A stretch of 50,866 nucleotides of DNA from Xenorhabdus miraniensis (GCF_002632615.1 NZ_NITZ01000013.1:69293-120158), one strand, 5' to 3'. Shown: positions 8,965 through 19,058, numbered from the stretch's first letter. Numbers and translations: made by a program. Notes: a model not told the origin generated them from the sequence alone.

Positions 8965-10059
8965 TTACCCTGCTTTTTTCATCATCGTGTTTCGGTGGGC
9001 CAAGTGTGGAGCAATTTGTTGTTGTAATTTTCTTAATACCTGCTCCGTCGTCTGCCAGTTAATGCAGGCGTCAGTTACCGACACACCATATTTCATCTCG
9101 GCACGGGGCTGTTCGGAAGATTGGTTGCCTTCGTTAATATGGCTTTCCAGCATAATGCCAATGATGGACTGATTTCCAGCCATAATCTGCTCAGCAACAG
9201 AATCCACTACAATGTTCTGACGACGAAAATCTTTATTAGAATTACCGTGACTACAATCAATCATCAGTGATGGTATCAGCCCTGCTTTCATCATTTGGCG
9301 TTCACAGTCAGCAACATGTTCGGCACTGTAATTTGGTGCCGCTCCGCCACGTAAGATCACATGCCCGTTCGGATTCCCTTGGGTTTGTAGCAAACAAACC
9401 TGACCTGACTGATTGATGCCCATAAAGCGATGAGGCATTGCAGCAGCTTTCATGGCGTTAATTGCGGTACTCAAATTACCATCAGTGCCATTTTTAAAAC
9501 CAACCGATACCGATAAACCCGACGCCATTTCCCGATGGGTTTGAGACTCAGTTGTTCTTGCACCAATTGCTGACCAGCTAAACAAATCGCCCAGATACTG
9601 TGGATTATTGGGGTCAAGCGCTTCATTAGCCAAAGGTAATCCCATTTCAACCAGATTTAATAACAGGCGACGGGCAATATGCAGCCCTGCATCCATATCA
9701 AACGAACCATCCATGTAAGGATCACTGATTAAGCCTTTCCAGCCGACCGTTGTACGCGGCTTTTCAAAATAGACACGCATTACAATATACAGACAATCAC
9801 TCAATTCAGCAGAGAGTGTTTTCAAACGGCGGGCGTAATCCAAGGCAGCATCCACGTCATGAATTGAACATGGGCCACATACCACTAGTAAACGAGGATC
9901 ACGATGCTGAATGATATCAGCAATCGTATTGCGTGCGTTTGTGATGGCATGCAGATCGTTGCTACTCAATAGGTATTTCTGTTTCAGTTCTTCTGGAGTG
10001 ATAAGAACCTGTTCATCAAGAATATGAACGTTATTAAGTGCATCTTTTTGCATGATCAT
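8965..10059 (-). CDS. aroF: DAHP synthase, tyrosine-sensitive type (AroF)
   Basis: AroF condenses phosphoenolpyruvate and erythrose 4-phosphate to DAHP, the first step of the shikimate pathway. The first residues ([20 protein letters not shown]) and the linkage to tyrA identify the AroF paralogue rather than AroG or AroH. Class I motifs are intact: [36 protein letters not shown]. The frame gives 364 residues from ATG at 10059. A second ATG at 10053 matches the E. coli start (356 residues there), but the AGG upstream is better spaced for 10059. First gene of the aroF-tyrA operon. Confidence 0.96.
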   Translation of the reverse strand: MIMQKDALNNVHILDEQVLITPEELKQKYLLSSNDLHAITNARNTIADIIQHRDPRLLVVCGPCSIHDVDAALDYARRLKTLSAELSDCLYIVMRVYFEKPRTTVGWKGLISDPYMDGSFDMDAGLHIARRLLLNLVEMGLPLANEALDPNNPQYLGDLFSWSAIGARTTESQTHREMASGLSVSVGFKNGTDGNLSTAINAMKAAAMPHRFMGINQSGQVCLLQTQGNPNGHVILRGGAAPNYSAEHVADCERQMMKAGLIPSLMIDCSHGNSNKDFRRQNIVVDSVAEQIMAGNQSIIGIMLESHINEGNQSSEQPRAEMKYGVSVTDACINWQTTEQVLRKLQQQIAPHLAHRNTMMKKAG

Positions 10060-10124
10060 TTCTATACCTGCCTTGTCTTGTCCATTTAGAGTTTTTTAAG
10101 TGCCTGCGGGATAACATACCATTC

Positions 10125-10154
10125 ATCGTAAAGAATACAATCCATTTGTGTAAA
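10125..10154 (-). promoter_or_regulatory. Probable aroF-tyrA promoter
   Basis: Minus strand: -35 TTTACA (10149-10154), an 18-bp spacer, then -10 TACGAT (10125-10130). The TyrR box lies immediately upstream of the -35, a geometry that fits repression. Confidence 0.5.
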
Positions 10155-10168
10155 TACTTTCCATTTAT

Positions 10169-10186
10169 TGGAAATAAATATTTACA
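10169..10186 (-). promoter_or_regulatory. TyrR box upstream of aroF
   Basis: TGGAAA-TAAATA-TTTACA matches the TyrR consensus TGTAAA-N6-TTTACA at 11 of 12 defined positions, including the key G and C. E. coli aroF is repressed by TyrR with tyrosine through such boxes. A neighbouring half-site TGTAAA (10149-10154) coincides with the -35 box. Confidence 0.72.
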
Positions 10187-10487
10187 CTCATGTAATTACA
10201 TCATCGCTATACATCATAAAGAAATAATTTATTACATTTCTAGTTTAGAAAAGTAACATATAAGTAAATTTACACGTTATTTTTTTGTGAATTGAATTTC
10301 ACAATTTTATCCACATGGAAATATTTTATTAACCTTTTTCAACTCATTTACCGATAAGATAAATTTCTTTTAAAATCATCTAATAAAAACAAGATCTCAA
10401 TCCCATTTTTATATCTAGTTTTTAATAATATTAATCTGTGTTTTTAGTGATCCTCTGAAACTATAAAACAACATTTATAAAGAACAG

Positions 10488-10545
10488 CTATGCCCAATAG
10501 ATTTCAAGCTTTCAAAAAAGCTGCAACTTGAAAGATGATGGGGAT
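10488..10545. repeat. Dispersed-repeat remnant, hairpin type
   Basis: The core GCCCAATAGATTTCAAGC is followed by a reverse copy, giving the inverted repeat TTTCAAG (10502-10508) / CTTGAAA (10527-10533) and then GGGGATAAG. It resembles the short 'ACCCAATAGATTTCAAGTTGC' repeats that I recall as frequent in Xenorhabdus and Photorhabdus genomes. A second remnant occurs near 15824. Confidence 0.45.
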
Positions 10546-10611
10546 AAGTAATACAGATCCAAAAGCCTGTGTTGCCAGTTTTTATTTATTAATCATTTAT
10601 TAAGGACAGAT

Positions 10612-11955
10612 ATGATAACGCTGCAATTTACCATAATAATCATATGCTTATTAATCGGTACGCGTTATGCGGGAATGGGATTGGGACTGATCAGTGGTAT
10701 TGGACTTTTTATACTGACATTTGTTTTCGGCTTGGAACCCGGTAAGCCTCCTGTTGATGTGATGCTCACTATTCTTGCCGTAATTGGTTGTGCTTCTGTT
10801 TTACAAACAGCTGGTGGGCTCAATGTCATGATGCAATTTGCAGAACGTCTTCTGCGCCGCCATCCACAACACATTACCCTTTTGGCACCATTGACAACTT
10901 GGACTCTGACTTTTCTTTGTGGTACAGGGCACGTGGTGTATACCATGTTTCCAATCATTGGTGATATTGCCCTGAAAAAAGGTATCCGTCCTGAACGCCC
11001 AATGGCGGTTGCTTCTGTTGCTTCCCAAATGGCAATCACAGCTTCTCCAGTTTCTGTCGCCGTCGTCTCTTTAGTGTCAATTATTGCTGCCAGTCATGGC
11101 ATTGGCCAAGTCTACGGAATTTTGGAAATTTTGGCGGTTTCAATACCTGCATCACTGACAGGAGTAATACTTGCTGCATTATGGAGCTTGCGCCGCGGGA
11201 AAGATCTGGATAAAGACGAGGAGTTTCAGGAAAAAATTAAAGATCCAAAACAACGTGAGTTTATTTATGGCAGTTCAGAAACGTTATTAGACCAAGTATT
11301 TCCTAAACAGGCTTATTGGGCAACCTGGATTTTCTTTGCTGCTATTGCGATCGTGGTCTTATTTGGTGCATTTACAGACCTGCGCCCTGCCTTTGAAACA
11401 AATGGAACGTTAAAACCCCTCTCCATGAATCTGGTGATCCAGATGATGATGTTAATTGCAGGAGCCATCATGCTGATGGTGTGCAAAGTCAAAGCCAATG
11501 AAATCGCCAACGGTGCCGTGTTCAAAGCGGGTATGGTTGCCATTTTTTCTGTCTTTGGCGTGGCATGGATGAGTGATACTTTCTTTCACTCACATCTGGG
11601 TGAATTAAAGCTCGTTTTAGAAGATGTTGTTCAAGCACAACCATGGACTTATGCCCTGGTGCTGTTCTTAGTATCAAAATTGGTTAACAGCCAAGCCGCT
11701 GCATTGACAGCAATTGCCCCAATGGGGTTACAACTTGGCGTTGATCCCAAACTTCTGATTGCTTTCTTTCCTGCTGCCTATGGCTACTTCGTTTTACCTA
11801 CTTACCCAAGCGATCTGGCTTGCATCGGTTTTGACCGTTCAGGTACAACAAAAATCGGGAAATTCATCATCAATCACAGCTTTATTCTGCCGGGATTGAT
11901 TGGTGTCAGCGGCTCCTGCACAGTTGGATATCTTTTGGTCAGTGCTTTTATGTAA
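10612..11955 (+). CDS. dcuB: Anaerobic C4-dicarboxylate transporter, DcuB type
   Basis: Dcu carriers exchange external fumarate, malate or aspartate for succinate during fumarate respiration. The 447-residue, very hydrophobic protein has about 10-12 membrane segments. It follows E. coli DcuB (446 residues) rather than DcuA in diagnostic places: PGKPPVDVML, LCGTGHVVYT, RPERPMA, RGKDLDKDEEFQ and LPTYPSDLA. A good Shine-Dalgarno (AAGGA) precedes the ATG. It stands alone between aroF and the rpsP operon; in E. coli dcuB is linked to fumB. No fumarase or DcuSR genes are in this window. Confidence 0.9.
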   Translation: MITLQFTIIIICLLIGTRYAGMGLGLISGIGLFILTFVFGLEPGKPPVDVMLTILAVIGCASVLQTAGGLNVMMQFAERLLRRHPQHITLLAPLTTWTLTFLCGTGHVVYTMFPIIGDIALKKGIRPERPMAVASVASQMAITASPVSVAVVSLVSIIAASHGIGQVYGILEILAVSIPASLTGVILAALWSLRRGKDLDKDEEFQEKIKDPKQREFIYGSSETLLDQVFPKQAYWATWIFFAAIAIVVLFGAFTDLRPAFETNGTLKPLSMNLVIQMMMLIAGAIMLMVCKVKANEIANGAVFKAGMVAIFSVFGVAWMSDTFFHSHLGELKLVLEDVVQAQPWTYALVLFLVSKLVNSQAAALTAIAPMGLQLGVDPKLLIAFFPAAYGYFVLPTYPSDLACIGFDRSGTTKIGKFIINHSFILPGLIGVSGSCTVGYLLVSAFM

Positions 11956-12073
11956 TGTTTAATTAAATTAGTTCAGAACAGAAGCAAATTAATAGCCCAC
12001 TTATTAAAATAAATCCCGAAAGTTGGACGCATTATATGGTGGGTCATTCATTGGATAAGTCCATTAAGAACTT

Positions 12074-12101
12074 AAAAAAGGCCAGCAACTTGCTGGCCTT
12101 T
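12074..12101 (-). terminator. Terminator of the rpsP-rimM-trmD-rplS operon
   Basis: GGCCAGCA (12079-12086) and TGCTGGCC (12091-12098) form a strong GC stem, flanked by A6 on the left and TTT on the right. On the minus strand it ends in a T6 run, so it fits the end of rplS. It may also stop dcuB transcripts from the other side. Confidence 0.88.
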
Positions 12102-12132
12102 AACGATAACTTTCGGATGTAGCAAAAGCGTA

Positions 12133-12501
<369 letters not shown>

Positions 12502-12550
12502 CTAGGTAAACTGATATATCAAAGACATTCCTTTACAGGACATGTCTGGA

Positions 12551-13303
12551 TTAATTTGTTGCCTGATCCTGATATTCCCGTTGGAATTCAGCCAGCAACA
12601 TCCTTTGCTCGTCAGTCAGAGCTAGGCTTTCTAGAAGTTCGGGCCTTCTTAACCAAGTTCGGCCAAGCGATTGTTTCATTCGCCAGCGATTAATTTCGGC
12701 ATGGTTTCCCGACAAAAGAACTGGAGGAACTTCCATACCGTCTAACACTTCAGGGCGAGTATAATGCGGACAATCCAACAATCCATCAGCGAATGAATCT
12801 TCTTCTGCTGATGCCTGACGTCCCAAAACCCCCGGAATAAACCGAGATATTGAGTCAATCATTGTCATTGCAGGAAGTTCTCCCCCGCTCAGAACGTAAT
12901 CACCGATAGACCATTCTTCGTCAATTTCGGTTTGAATGACACGCTCATCAATACCTTCATAACGACCGCAAACCAGAATTAACTTCTCATTCGCTGCCAG
13001 TTCACAAACTCCCTGTTGGTCAAGTTTGCGACCCTGAGGTGAAAGATAAATCACCTTAGCACCATCACCCGCCGAAACTTTGGCTGCATGGATGGCTTCC
13101 CGTAAAGGTTGCACCATCATCAGCATGCCTGGACCACCGCCATAAGGACGATCATCAACAGTACGATGTCGGTCGTAGGTAAAATCCCGCGGACTCCAAC
13201 ATTCGATACTGAGCAGGCCATTTTTTACTGCCCGACCAGTTACCCCGTAATCGGTTATTGCGCGGAACATTTCAGGAAACAGGCTAATAACCCCAATCCA
13301 CAT
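12551..13303 (-). CDS. trmD: tRNA (guanine-37-N1)-methyltransferase TrmD
   Basis: TrmD methylates G37 next to the anticodon using S-adenosylmethionine and so prevents +1 frameshifting; it is a SPOUT-fold dimer. From the ATG at 13303 ([13 protein letters not shown]) the product is 250 residues, E. coli 255. A GTG four codons upstream is also in frame, but the family starts at MWIG. The deep-trefoil-knot SAM site is intact ([15 protein letters not shown], then [11 protein letters not shown]). The C-terminus is slightly shorter than in E. coli. Third gene of the operon. Confidence 0.97.
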   Translation of the reverse strand: MWIGVISLFPEMFRAITDYGVTGRAVKNGLLSIECWSPRDFTYDRHRTVDDRPYGGGPGMLMMVQPLREAIHAAKVSAGDGAKVIYLSPQGRKLDQQGVCELAANEKLILVCGRYEGIDERVIQTEIDEEWSIGDYVLSGGELPAMTMIDSISRFIPGVLGRQASAEEDSFADGLLDCPHYTRPEVLDGMEVPPVLLSGNHAEINRWRMKQSLGRTWLRRPELLESLALTDEQRMLLAEFQREYQDQATN

Positions 13304-13340
13304 ACTGCGTCCCACTCATTTAAACCGTTTTTACCGGAGA

Positions 13341-13889
13341 TTAAAAACCAGGATCCCAATCTACCTCAATTGTTTTGGTAGCGAGATCGACTTTCTTGAT
13401 AACCTGCCCATCAAGAAACGGAACTAACCGCTCCTTGATACCGAATGCATCTTTCAGGTTTGCTTTTATTACCATCACATCGTTAGAACCTGTTTCCATC
13501 ATGTCATGAACGGTTCCAAGGTTGTAACCCGCAGTGTTTATAACTTGGCAACCAACAAGGTCTTTCCAATAATAATCACCGTCTTCCAGTTCTGGTAACT
13601 GTTGGGAATCCACTACAACTTCACAGTTAGTCAGTAAATTCGCTGCATCCCGATCATCAATATCTTTGATTTTGACGATAATATCCTGATTGTGGTATTT
13701 CCACGCTTCCAGCTCAACGTGTTGCCATTGGCCTGAGCGTTGAATAAACCACGGTTGATATTCAAAAATGTCTTCGGCATGTTCGGTGGAAGAAAAAACT
13801 CTGAGCCAACCACGAATGCCATACGCTGACCCTAATTTCCCCAATACGATTGGCTCAACAGGGTGCTTCAGGCCAGATTGCTTGCTCAT
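13341..13889 (-). CDS. rimM: Ribosome maturation factor RimM
   Basis: RimM binds S19 and assists folding of the 30S head during 16S rRNA processing. From [20 protein letters not shown] the product is 182 residues, the E. coli length; an ATG three codons upstream is less likely. The N-terminal beta-barrel ([17 protein letters not shown]) and the C-terminal PRC-barrel ([13 protein letters not shown], ending IEVDWDPGF) are both present. It lies between rpsP (18 bp) and trmD in the same operon. Confidence 0.97.
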   Translation of the reverse strand: MSKQSGLKHPVEPIVLGKLGSAYGIRGWLRVFSSTEHAEDIFEYQPWFIQRSGQWQHVELEAWKYHNQDIIVKIKDIDDRDAANLLTNCEVVVDSQQLPELEDGDYYWKDLVGCQVINTAGYNLGTVHDMMETGSNDVMVIKANLKDAFGIKERLVPFLDGQVIKKVDLATKTIEVDWDPGF

Positions 13890-13907
13890 TGTTACCACCG
13901 TGACAGA

Positions 13908-14156
13908 TTAAGCTGTTTTCTTTGCGTCTTTGATCAGTGCAGCAACACGATCAGACACAGATGCACCCAGACCAACCCAGTGTTCGATACGGTCCAGATC
14001 TAAACGCAGAGCTTCTGCATTTCCTGAAGCGATTGGGTTGAAGAAACCTACACGCTCAATGAAACGACCATCACGCGCATTGCGGCTATCGGTCACGACT
14101 ACTTGATAGAATGGACGCTTTTTTGCGCCGCCACGAGCTAAACGAATTGTTACCAT
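13908..14156 (-). CDS. rpsP: 30S ribosomal protein S16
   Basis: S16 binds 16S rRNA early in 30S assembly. The start is ATG at 14156, with GAGGAT upstream ([20 protein letters not shown]), giving 82 residues, equal to E. coli. The frame is open upstream, but that part is leader sequence containing a hairpin. First gene of the rpsP-rimM-trmD-rplS operon, 137 bp downstream of ffh. Confidence 0.98.
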   Translation of the reverse strand: MVTIRLARGGAKKRPFYQVVVTDSRNARDGRFIERVGFFNPIASGNAEALRLDLDRIEHWVGLGASVSDRVAALIKDAKKTA

Positions 14157-14185
14157 AACATCCTCATTAGTTAGCAAAACAACCA

Positions 14186-14207
14186 GACTCCATCGAGGAA
14201 TGGAGTC
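14186..14207 (-). promoter_or_regulatory. Leader hairpin before rpsP
   Basis: An 8-bp perfect stem GACTCCAT (14186-14193) / ATGGAGTC (14200-14207) with a 6-nt loop lies about 30 bp before the rpsP start. It could be an attenuator or a protein-binding leader structure. The U-tract after it is weak, so its role is open. Confidence 0.4.
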
Positions 14208-14293
14208 CGGCTGTCCATTTAAAAGCCCGAAAATTTTACTCACTTTGGCGCAAAAAGCAATCCAAAGTACATTTTCTTTCGCGAATTTGTTGA

Positions 14294-15655
14294 TTATCGC
14301 CCCATGAATCCCGGTGGCAACATACCTTTCATGCCTCGCATCATTTTTGCCAATCCACCTTTTTTCATCTTTTTCATCATCCTCTGCATTTCATCAAACT
14401 GTTTCAGTAAACGGTTAACGTCCTGCACTTGGGTACCCGATCCCATCGCAATACGACGCTTACGGGAACCTTTAATGATTTCTGGTTTTTCGCGCTCTTT
14501 TCGGGTCATGGAATTAATGATAGCTTCCATTTTAACCAGAACCTTATCATCCATTTGAGATTTGACCGCATCAGGGATTTGTGACATTCCGGGCATTTTG
14601 CTTAACATGCTGGTCATCCCACCCATGTTACGCATTTGTTTTAACTGATCGAGAAAATCACTTAAATCAAAACCATCGCCTTTTTTCAGTTTCGATGCCA
14701 GTTTTTCCGCTTGAGTACGATCAACCTTGCTTTCAATTTCTTCGATCAGTGAAAGCATGTCTCCCATACCCAGAATACGGGATGCAATCCGATCCGGATA
14801 GAAAGGCTCCAACGCATCTGTCTTTTCACCAACCCCAAGAAATTTGATTGGCTTACCCGTAATATGGCGAATAGAAAGTGCGGCCCCACCACGGGCATCA
14901 CCATCAACTTTAGTCAGGACAACACCTGTCAATGGCAGAGCTTCATTAAATGCTTTCGCAGTATTTGCCGCATCTTGCCCCGTCATTGCATCAACGACAA
15001 ATAGCGTTTCAACTGGTTTGATTGCAGCATGAACCGCTTTAATTTCATCCATCATCGCTTCATCAACATGCAAACGACCTGCGGTGTCGACTAACAGCAC
15101 ATCATAAAATTTCAGCTTAGCGTGTTGGATAGCCTTGTTGACGATATCAATCGGCTTTTCTTGCGGATCTGAAGGGAAAAAGTCAACTCCGACTGTTTCA
15201 GACAGAGTTTCAAGCTGTTTAATAGCCGCAGGACGGTAAACGTCGGCAGAAACGACCAATACTTTTTTCTTATTTTTTTCTTTGAGCAGCTTACCTAATT
15301 TGGCAACGCTGGTTGTTTTACCGGCACCTTGTAAACCCGCCATTAGAACAACCGCAGGAGGCTGTGCAGAAAGGTTTAATTCACTGTTAACCTCTCCCAT
15401 CGCCTTAACGAGTTCATTCTGAACGATTTTGACGAATTCCTGCCCCGGAGTCAGACTTTTGTTAACCTCATGCCCCACTGCGCTCTCTTTGACGCGTGAA
15501 ATAAAATCACGCACTACAGGCAATGCAACATCCGCCTCAAGCAAAGCCATACGAACTTCGCGCAGTGTATCTTTAATATTATCTTCAGTCAGCCGCCCGC
15601 GGCCGCTGATATTGCGCAGTGTGCGCGATAGTCTGTCAGTTAAATTATCAAACAT
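14294..15655 (-). CDS. ffh: Signal recognition particle protein Ffh
   Basis: Ffh (SRP54) with 4.5S RNA recognises signal anchors on nascent chains and hands ribosomes to FtsY at the membrane. The 453 residues equal E. coli Ffh. An N-terminal four-helix domain is followed by the G domain with GLQGAGKTT (107-114), DTAGR and [10 protein letters not shown]. The methionine-rich M domain forms the C-terminal third ([29 protein letters not shown]). It lies directly upstream of rpsP on the same strand and is divergent from ypjD, as in E. coli. Confidence 0.98.
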   Translation of the reverse strand: MFDNLTDRLSRTLRNISGRGRLTEDNIKDTLREVRMALLEADVALPVVRDFISRVKESAVGHEVNKSLTPGQEFVKIVQNELVKAMGEVNSELNLSAQPPAVVLMAGLQGAGKTTSVAKLGKLLKEKNKKKVLVVSADVYRPAAIKQLETLSETVGVDFFPSDPQEKPIDIVNKAIQHAKLKFYDVLLVDTAGRLHVDEAMMDEIKAVHAAIKPVETLFVVDAMTGQDAANTAKAFNEALPLTGVVLTKVDGDARGGAALSIRHITGKPIKFLGVGEKTDALEPFYPDRIASRILGMGDMLSLIEEIESKVDRTQAEKLASKLKKGDGFDLSDFLDQLKQMRNMGGMTSMLSKMPGMSQIPDAVKSQMDDKVLVKMEAIINSMTRKEREKPEIIKGSRKRRIAMGSGTQVQDVNRLLKQFDEMQRMMKKMKKGGLAKMMRGMKGMLPPGFMGR

Positions 15656-15815
15656 TGTCTCAGCTCAGATATCTACAAGTGGGTCTACCTGTAAGGCAAA
15701 TTTTACGAATTATAACACGATGATCATGTGATCTCTGCAAAGAGATTCCCAACTATGATTAACAATGGTTGGAGGCTCTTCCTGCTAGCGGTATACTTAA
15801 ATTTTAAGTTCAATC

Positions 15816-15869
15816 CATACCCGATAGATTTCAAACTATAATTTGAATAGCTTGAATAGCTTGAAGGGT
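15816..15869. repeat. Second dispersed-repeat remnant
   Basis: CATACCCGATAGATTTCAAA is followed by a reverse copy TTTGAA, then a short direct repeat TAGCTTGAA-TAGCTTGAA (15848-15865). It shares the core 'CC(A/G)ATAGATTTCAA' with the element near 10488. It lies between the ffh and ypjD start regions, so the ypjD promoter may be in or next to it. Confidence 0.45.
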
Positions 15870-15897
15870 AAACACTATTGCGAAAACGATAAACGTT

Positions 15898-16689
15898 ATG
15901 CTGGTATTTTCAATTATTGCTTTACTTGCCTATCTCATTAGCCTGACACTCGTTGTACCAGGGTTACTGCGCCAACAAAACAGTTATCAAAAACTGGCTC
16001 TTTTTTTCGCAATTGTGGCATTAGTTAATCACGCGATTGCATTAAAATATCAAGTATTTCATGTCAGCAGTGGTCAAAACCTTACGCTATTGAATTTAGG
16101 CTCAATCGTTAGTTTACTTATGTGCATTATCATGACGATCGTCGCTTTCCGTGGTCGTGCATGGTTTTTATTACCGATTGTTTACAGCTTCTCCATGATA
16201 AATTTGATATTAGCCAGCATGATGCCAGGAGAATTCATTACGCATCTTGAAGGCAGTGTCGAATTATTCATTCATATTGGGCTGGCATTACTTGGCTATA
16301 CCACTTTACTCATTGCCGCTCTTTATGCTTTGCAGCTTGGATGGTTGGATTATCAGCTCAAAAAGAAAAAGTTTTCCTTTACTTCTGGCATACCTCCACT
16401 GATGGCCATCGAGCGCAAAATGTTTCACATTACCCAAGTTGGTGTAATTTTACTAACATTGACGCTATGCACAGGCATCATGTACATGGATGATGTTTTC
16501 AGTAAAGAAAATATTCATAAATCGGTTTTATCTATCATTGCATGGTTCATCTACGTTATTTTGCTTTGGGGGCACTATCATGAAGGATGGCGTGGCAAAC
16601 GCGTTATTTGGTTCAATCTGATTGGTGCATTTATTCTGACTCTCGCTTTTTTCGGTAACAGGCTATTGCAGGAAATTATGGTTTATTAA
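15898..16689 (+). CDS. ypjD: Inner membrane protein YpjD (CcsA/HemX-like)
   Basis: A 263-residue polytopic protein of the cytochrome c assembly (CcsA/CcmC/HemX-like) superfamily. About eight hydrophobic segments are visible. The tryptophan-rich region of haem handlers is here represented by WGHYHEGWRGKRVIWFNLIG near residue 225. E. coli YpjD has been linked to CorB, its downstream neighbour, in magnesium homeostasis; the same linkage is kept here with a 52-bp gap. It is divergent from ffh, as in E. coli. The biochemical function remains unproven. Confidence 0.88.
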   Translation: MLVFSIIALLAYLISLTLVVPGLLRQQNSYQKLALFFAIVALVNHAIALKYQVFHVSSGQNLTLLNLGSIVSLLMCIIMTIVAFRGRAWFLLPIVYSFSMINLILASMMPGEFITHLEGSVELFIHIGLALLGYTTLLIAALYALQLGWLDYQLKKKKFSFTSGIPPLMAIERKMFHITQVGVILLTLTLCTGIMYMDDVFSKENIHKSVLSIIAWFIYVILLWGHYHEGWRGKRVIWFNLIGAFILTLAFFGNRLLQEIMVY

Positions 16690-16741
16690 GAGTCAAAAGA
16701 CCCATAGCCAGTTTGCATACATATTAGGAAGGAATTCTGTT

Positions 16742-18037
16742 TTGGAGCACGTCTCAACAGGCACACTGATTATCATTCTTATTGTCATGGTTTTCGTTTC
16801 GGCCTATTTCTCAGCCTCAGAAACCAGTATGATGACAATCAACCGCTATCGCTTACGTCATTTAGCTAAACAGGGGAGCAACTCTGCACGTAGGGTAGAA
16901 TCTCTGCTGCGTCACCCAGATAGGCTTATCAGCCTTATTCTTATTGGTAACAATCTCATCAATATTCTGGCGTCTTCTCTCGCTACTATTGTTGGTATGC
17001 GCCTTTATGGTGATGCAGGTGTTGCCATTGCTACAGGCATACTCACTTTCGTGATCCTTATTTTCTCCGAAGTGATGCCAAAGACCATTGCGGCTCTTTA
17101 CCCAGAAAGAATAGCATTTCCAAGTAGTTTCCTGCTGCGCCCACTGGAAAAAATCATGCTGCCTCTCGTTTGGGCATTTAATAAAATCAGTTTGCTGTTT
17201 ATGCGTTGTCTGGGCATCAAAGTTTCTAATATTCGTAATGATGCGGTCAGCAAGGACGAATTGAGAACAATCGTAAATGAATCAAATACCAATCTATCGC
17301 GCCGCAATCAAGACATGCTGATCTCAATACTGGATCTTGAGAAAGTCACCGTTGGCGACATAATGGTGCCTCGTAATGAGATTGTTGGCATTGACATTAA
17401 CAATGATTGGAAATCCGTCATCAGGCAATTAACACATTCACCGCATGGGCGAATTGTGCTTTATCGGGATTCCCTTGATGATGCCATTGGTATGCTACGG
17501 GTACGTGAAGCCTACCGATTGATGATGGAGAAAAAAGAGTTCACAAAAAGAAACTTAATTAAAGCAGCAGATAAAATCTACTTTATCCCCGTCAGTACTC
17601 CGCTGAATACCCAGCTCGTTAACTTCCAACGCAACAAGCAGAAAGTCGGTTTGATCGTGGATGAATATGGAGATATTCAAGGACTCGTTACTGTCGAAGA
17701 TATTTTGGAAGAAATTGTTGGCGATTTTACCACGTCCATGTCCCCAACTTTGGCCGAAGAAGTTCTTCCACAAAGTGATGGCACCGTTTTGGTGGATGGT
17801 ACAGCTAATATTCGCGAGCTAAACAAAGCCTTCAATTGGGCGCTCCCTGAAGATGGCCCAAGAACAATGAATGGAATGATTCTGGAAGAATTAGGTGAAC
17901 TTCCTGAATTGAGTGTTCAAGTACAAATTAACAAATATAATTTTGAAGTTCTTTCCGTACACGATAATGTTATTAAGCAGGTGCGTGTAACACCAATGAA
18001 CAAAAGAACGGAACAAGACATAACCTCCAGTGAATAA
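16742..18037 (+). CDS. corB: CNNM/CorB-family Mg2+ transporter-associated protein (YfjD)
   Basis: A 431-residue membrane protein of the CorB/CorC/HlyC (CNNM, UPF0053) family implicated in Mg2+/Co2+ transport. An N-terminal DUF21 domain with about three to four membrane segments (residues 7-145) is followed by a CBS pair (IMVPRNEIVGIDI, then VDEYGDIQGLVTVEDILEEI) and a C-terminal CorC_HlyC domain. The start is TTG at 16742 preceded by AGGAAGGA. The sequence MEHVSTGTLIIIL from it aligns with the E. coli start MEHISTTTLIIIL. Operon partner ypjD lies upstream. In E. coli grpE follows; here that linkage is broken. Confidence 0.92.
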   Translation: MEHVSTGTLIIILIVMVFVSAYFSASETSMMTINRYRLRHLAKQGSNSARRVESLLRHPDRLISLILIGNNLINILASSLATIVGMRLYGDAGVAIATGILTFVILIFSEVMPKTIAALYPERIAFPSSFLLRPLEKIMLPLVWAFNKISLLFMRCLGIKVSNIRNDAVSKDELRTIVNESNTNLSRRNQDMLISILDLEKVTVGDIMVPRNEIVGIDINNDWKSVIRQLTHSPHGRIVLYRDSLDDAIGMLRVREAYRLMMEKKEFTKRNLIKAADKIYFIPVSTPLNTQLVNFQRNKQKVGLIVDEYGDIQGLVTVEDILEEIVGDFTTSMSPTLAEEVLPQSDGTVLVDGTANIRELNKAFNWALPEDGPRTMNGMILEELGELPELSVQVQINKYNFEVLSVHDNVIKQVRVTPMNKRTEQDITSSE

Positions 18038-18542
18038 TTTAGCCATTATTCACATTCACTCAGGATAAAGACCACCCAAATACTATCTCACTGTATGTTC
18101 CAGGGTGGTTTAAGAGCAATAATATATGGTAGATTCACACAACATATATTATTGCTTCTATTCTTTGCTTTCAGGCAGGAGCATTTTAAATGCTTAAAGT
18201 ATTCTGCTTCACTGAACTTATGCCAGAAACAAATACAATATCTTAATCAAAATTGTTCATAATAAAATTCATAACAGGCATAATATTATAAAATATTACA
18301 AATGTTAAAATACCTTGAATATTACCATTCAATAGAAAACTTATCTGTACCCAAAAGACAAGCGTATCACGCAGGTATATTTTCGATAAGGGTTCTTTAA
18401 GAGGGAAAATAGCAACACAAGGCTGGCAAAAAATGAGCTAACTCTGTCCCTAAAGTAGATCTGGCTGCTTAACAAGAGTTTCACAGCCAGAATATAGAAT
18501 GGTAACCAAGATGTTGTATCGCTTATTGACTTAACAAACAGA
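18038..18542. other. Intergenic region corB-luxS
   Basis: 505 bases with no supportable gene. They hold a long-loop inverted repeat ACCACCC/GGGTGGT (about 18071-18110) after corB, and an AT-rich central stretch. A near-palindrome AGCATTTTAAATGCT lies at about 18180. A long-loop stem TCTGGCTG (18460-18467) / CAGCCAGA (18484-18491) lies just beyond the luxS stop. None has a convincing U-tract. This is also where E. coli-like gene order breaks (corB to luxS). Confidence 0.5.
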
Positions 18543-19058
18543 CTAAACTCGAAGCTCTACAAGCTTTTCTTCAGGCAATGCTAACTCTTCGTTCAGATTA
18601 ACGCGAACACCGGCATCAAGAATACTCTGAGCAATATCTTGAGCTTCTTTTAGTGAATGCATTTCATAAGTACCGCACTGATAAATGTTTAGTTCTGGGA
18701 TCTGGTTCTGATTTTGAACTTTCAGTACATCGGCCATCGCAGCTTTCCAAGACTCAGCTACTCTTAACTCTGTCGGGGCACCGATCAAGCTCATATAAAA
18801 ACCAGTACGGCATCCCATCGGGGAGATATCGATAATATCAACACCATCACCGTTCAAATGATTACGCATAAAACCCGCAAACAGATGCTCAAGAGTATGA
18901 ATACCCTTTTCTGGCATCACGGCTTTATTAGGAACACAAAAACGTAAATCAAATACGGTGATAGTATCGCCATGAGGCGTTTTCATCATCTTGGCAACTC
19001 TAACTGCTGGAGCAGCCATACGAGTATGGTCAACTGTAAAACTATCCAATAAAGGCAT
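18543..19058 (-). CDS. luxS: S-ribosylhomocysteine lyase LuxS (AI-2 synthesis)
   Basis: LuxS cleaves S-ribosylhomocysteine to homocysteine and DPD, the precursor of the AI-2 signal, in the activated methyl cycle. The 171 residues equal E. coli. The metal site HTLEH (His54, His58) and Cys in YQCGTYEMH (about 127) are intact, as is the catalytic cysteine in PMGCRTGFY (about 83). A strong ribosome binding site AGGAGGT precedes the ATG. The gene follows gshA on the same strand, with the divergent MicA RNA between them. Confidence 0.98.
   Translation of the reverse strand: MPLLDSFTVDHTRMAAPAVRVAKMMKTPHGDTITVFDLRFCVPNKAVMPEKGIHTLEHLFAGFMRNHLNGDGVDIIDISPMGCRTGFYMSLIGAPTELRVAESWKAAMADVLKVQNQNQIPELNIYQCGTYEMHSLKEAQDIAQSILDAGVRVNLNEELALPEEKLVELRV

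Larger units (their letters stand above)
10060..10611. other. Intergenic region aroF-dcuB
   Basis: These 552 bases are strongly AT-rich and hold no supportable gene. They contain the aroF promoter and TyrR box, two perfect palindromes (TGTAATTACA at 10191-10200 and GTAAATTTAC at 10264-10273), and an inverted repeat TGTGAA-N6-TTCACA at 10286-10303. A dispersed-repeat remnant lies near 10488-10545. The dcuB promoter must lie here, but no clear FNR site (TTGAT-N4-ATCAA) was seen. Confidence 0.55.

Noticed and set aside
10286..10303. CRP site from TGTGA and TCACA
   Set aside because: The spacer is 8 bp instead of 6, so it is not a proper CRP site; kept only as an unassigned palindrome.
18460..18491. 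Stem TCTGGCTG/CAGCCAGA as luxS terminator
   Set aside because: The loop is 16 nt and no U-tract follows on the minus strand.
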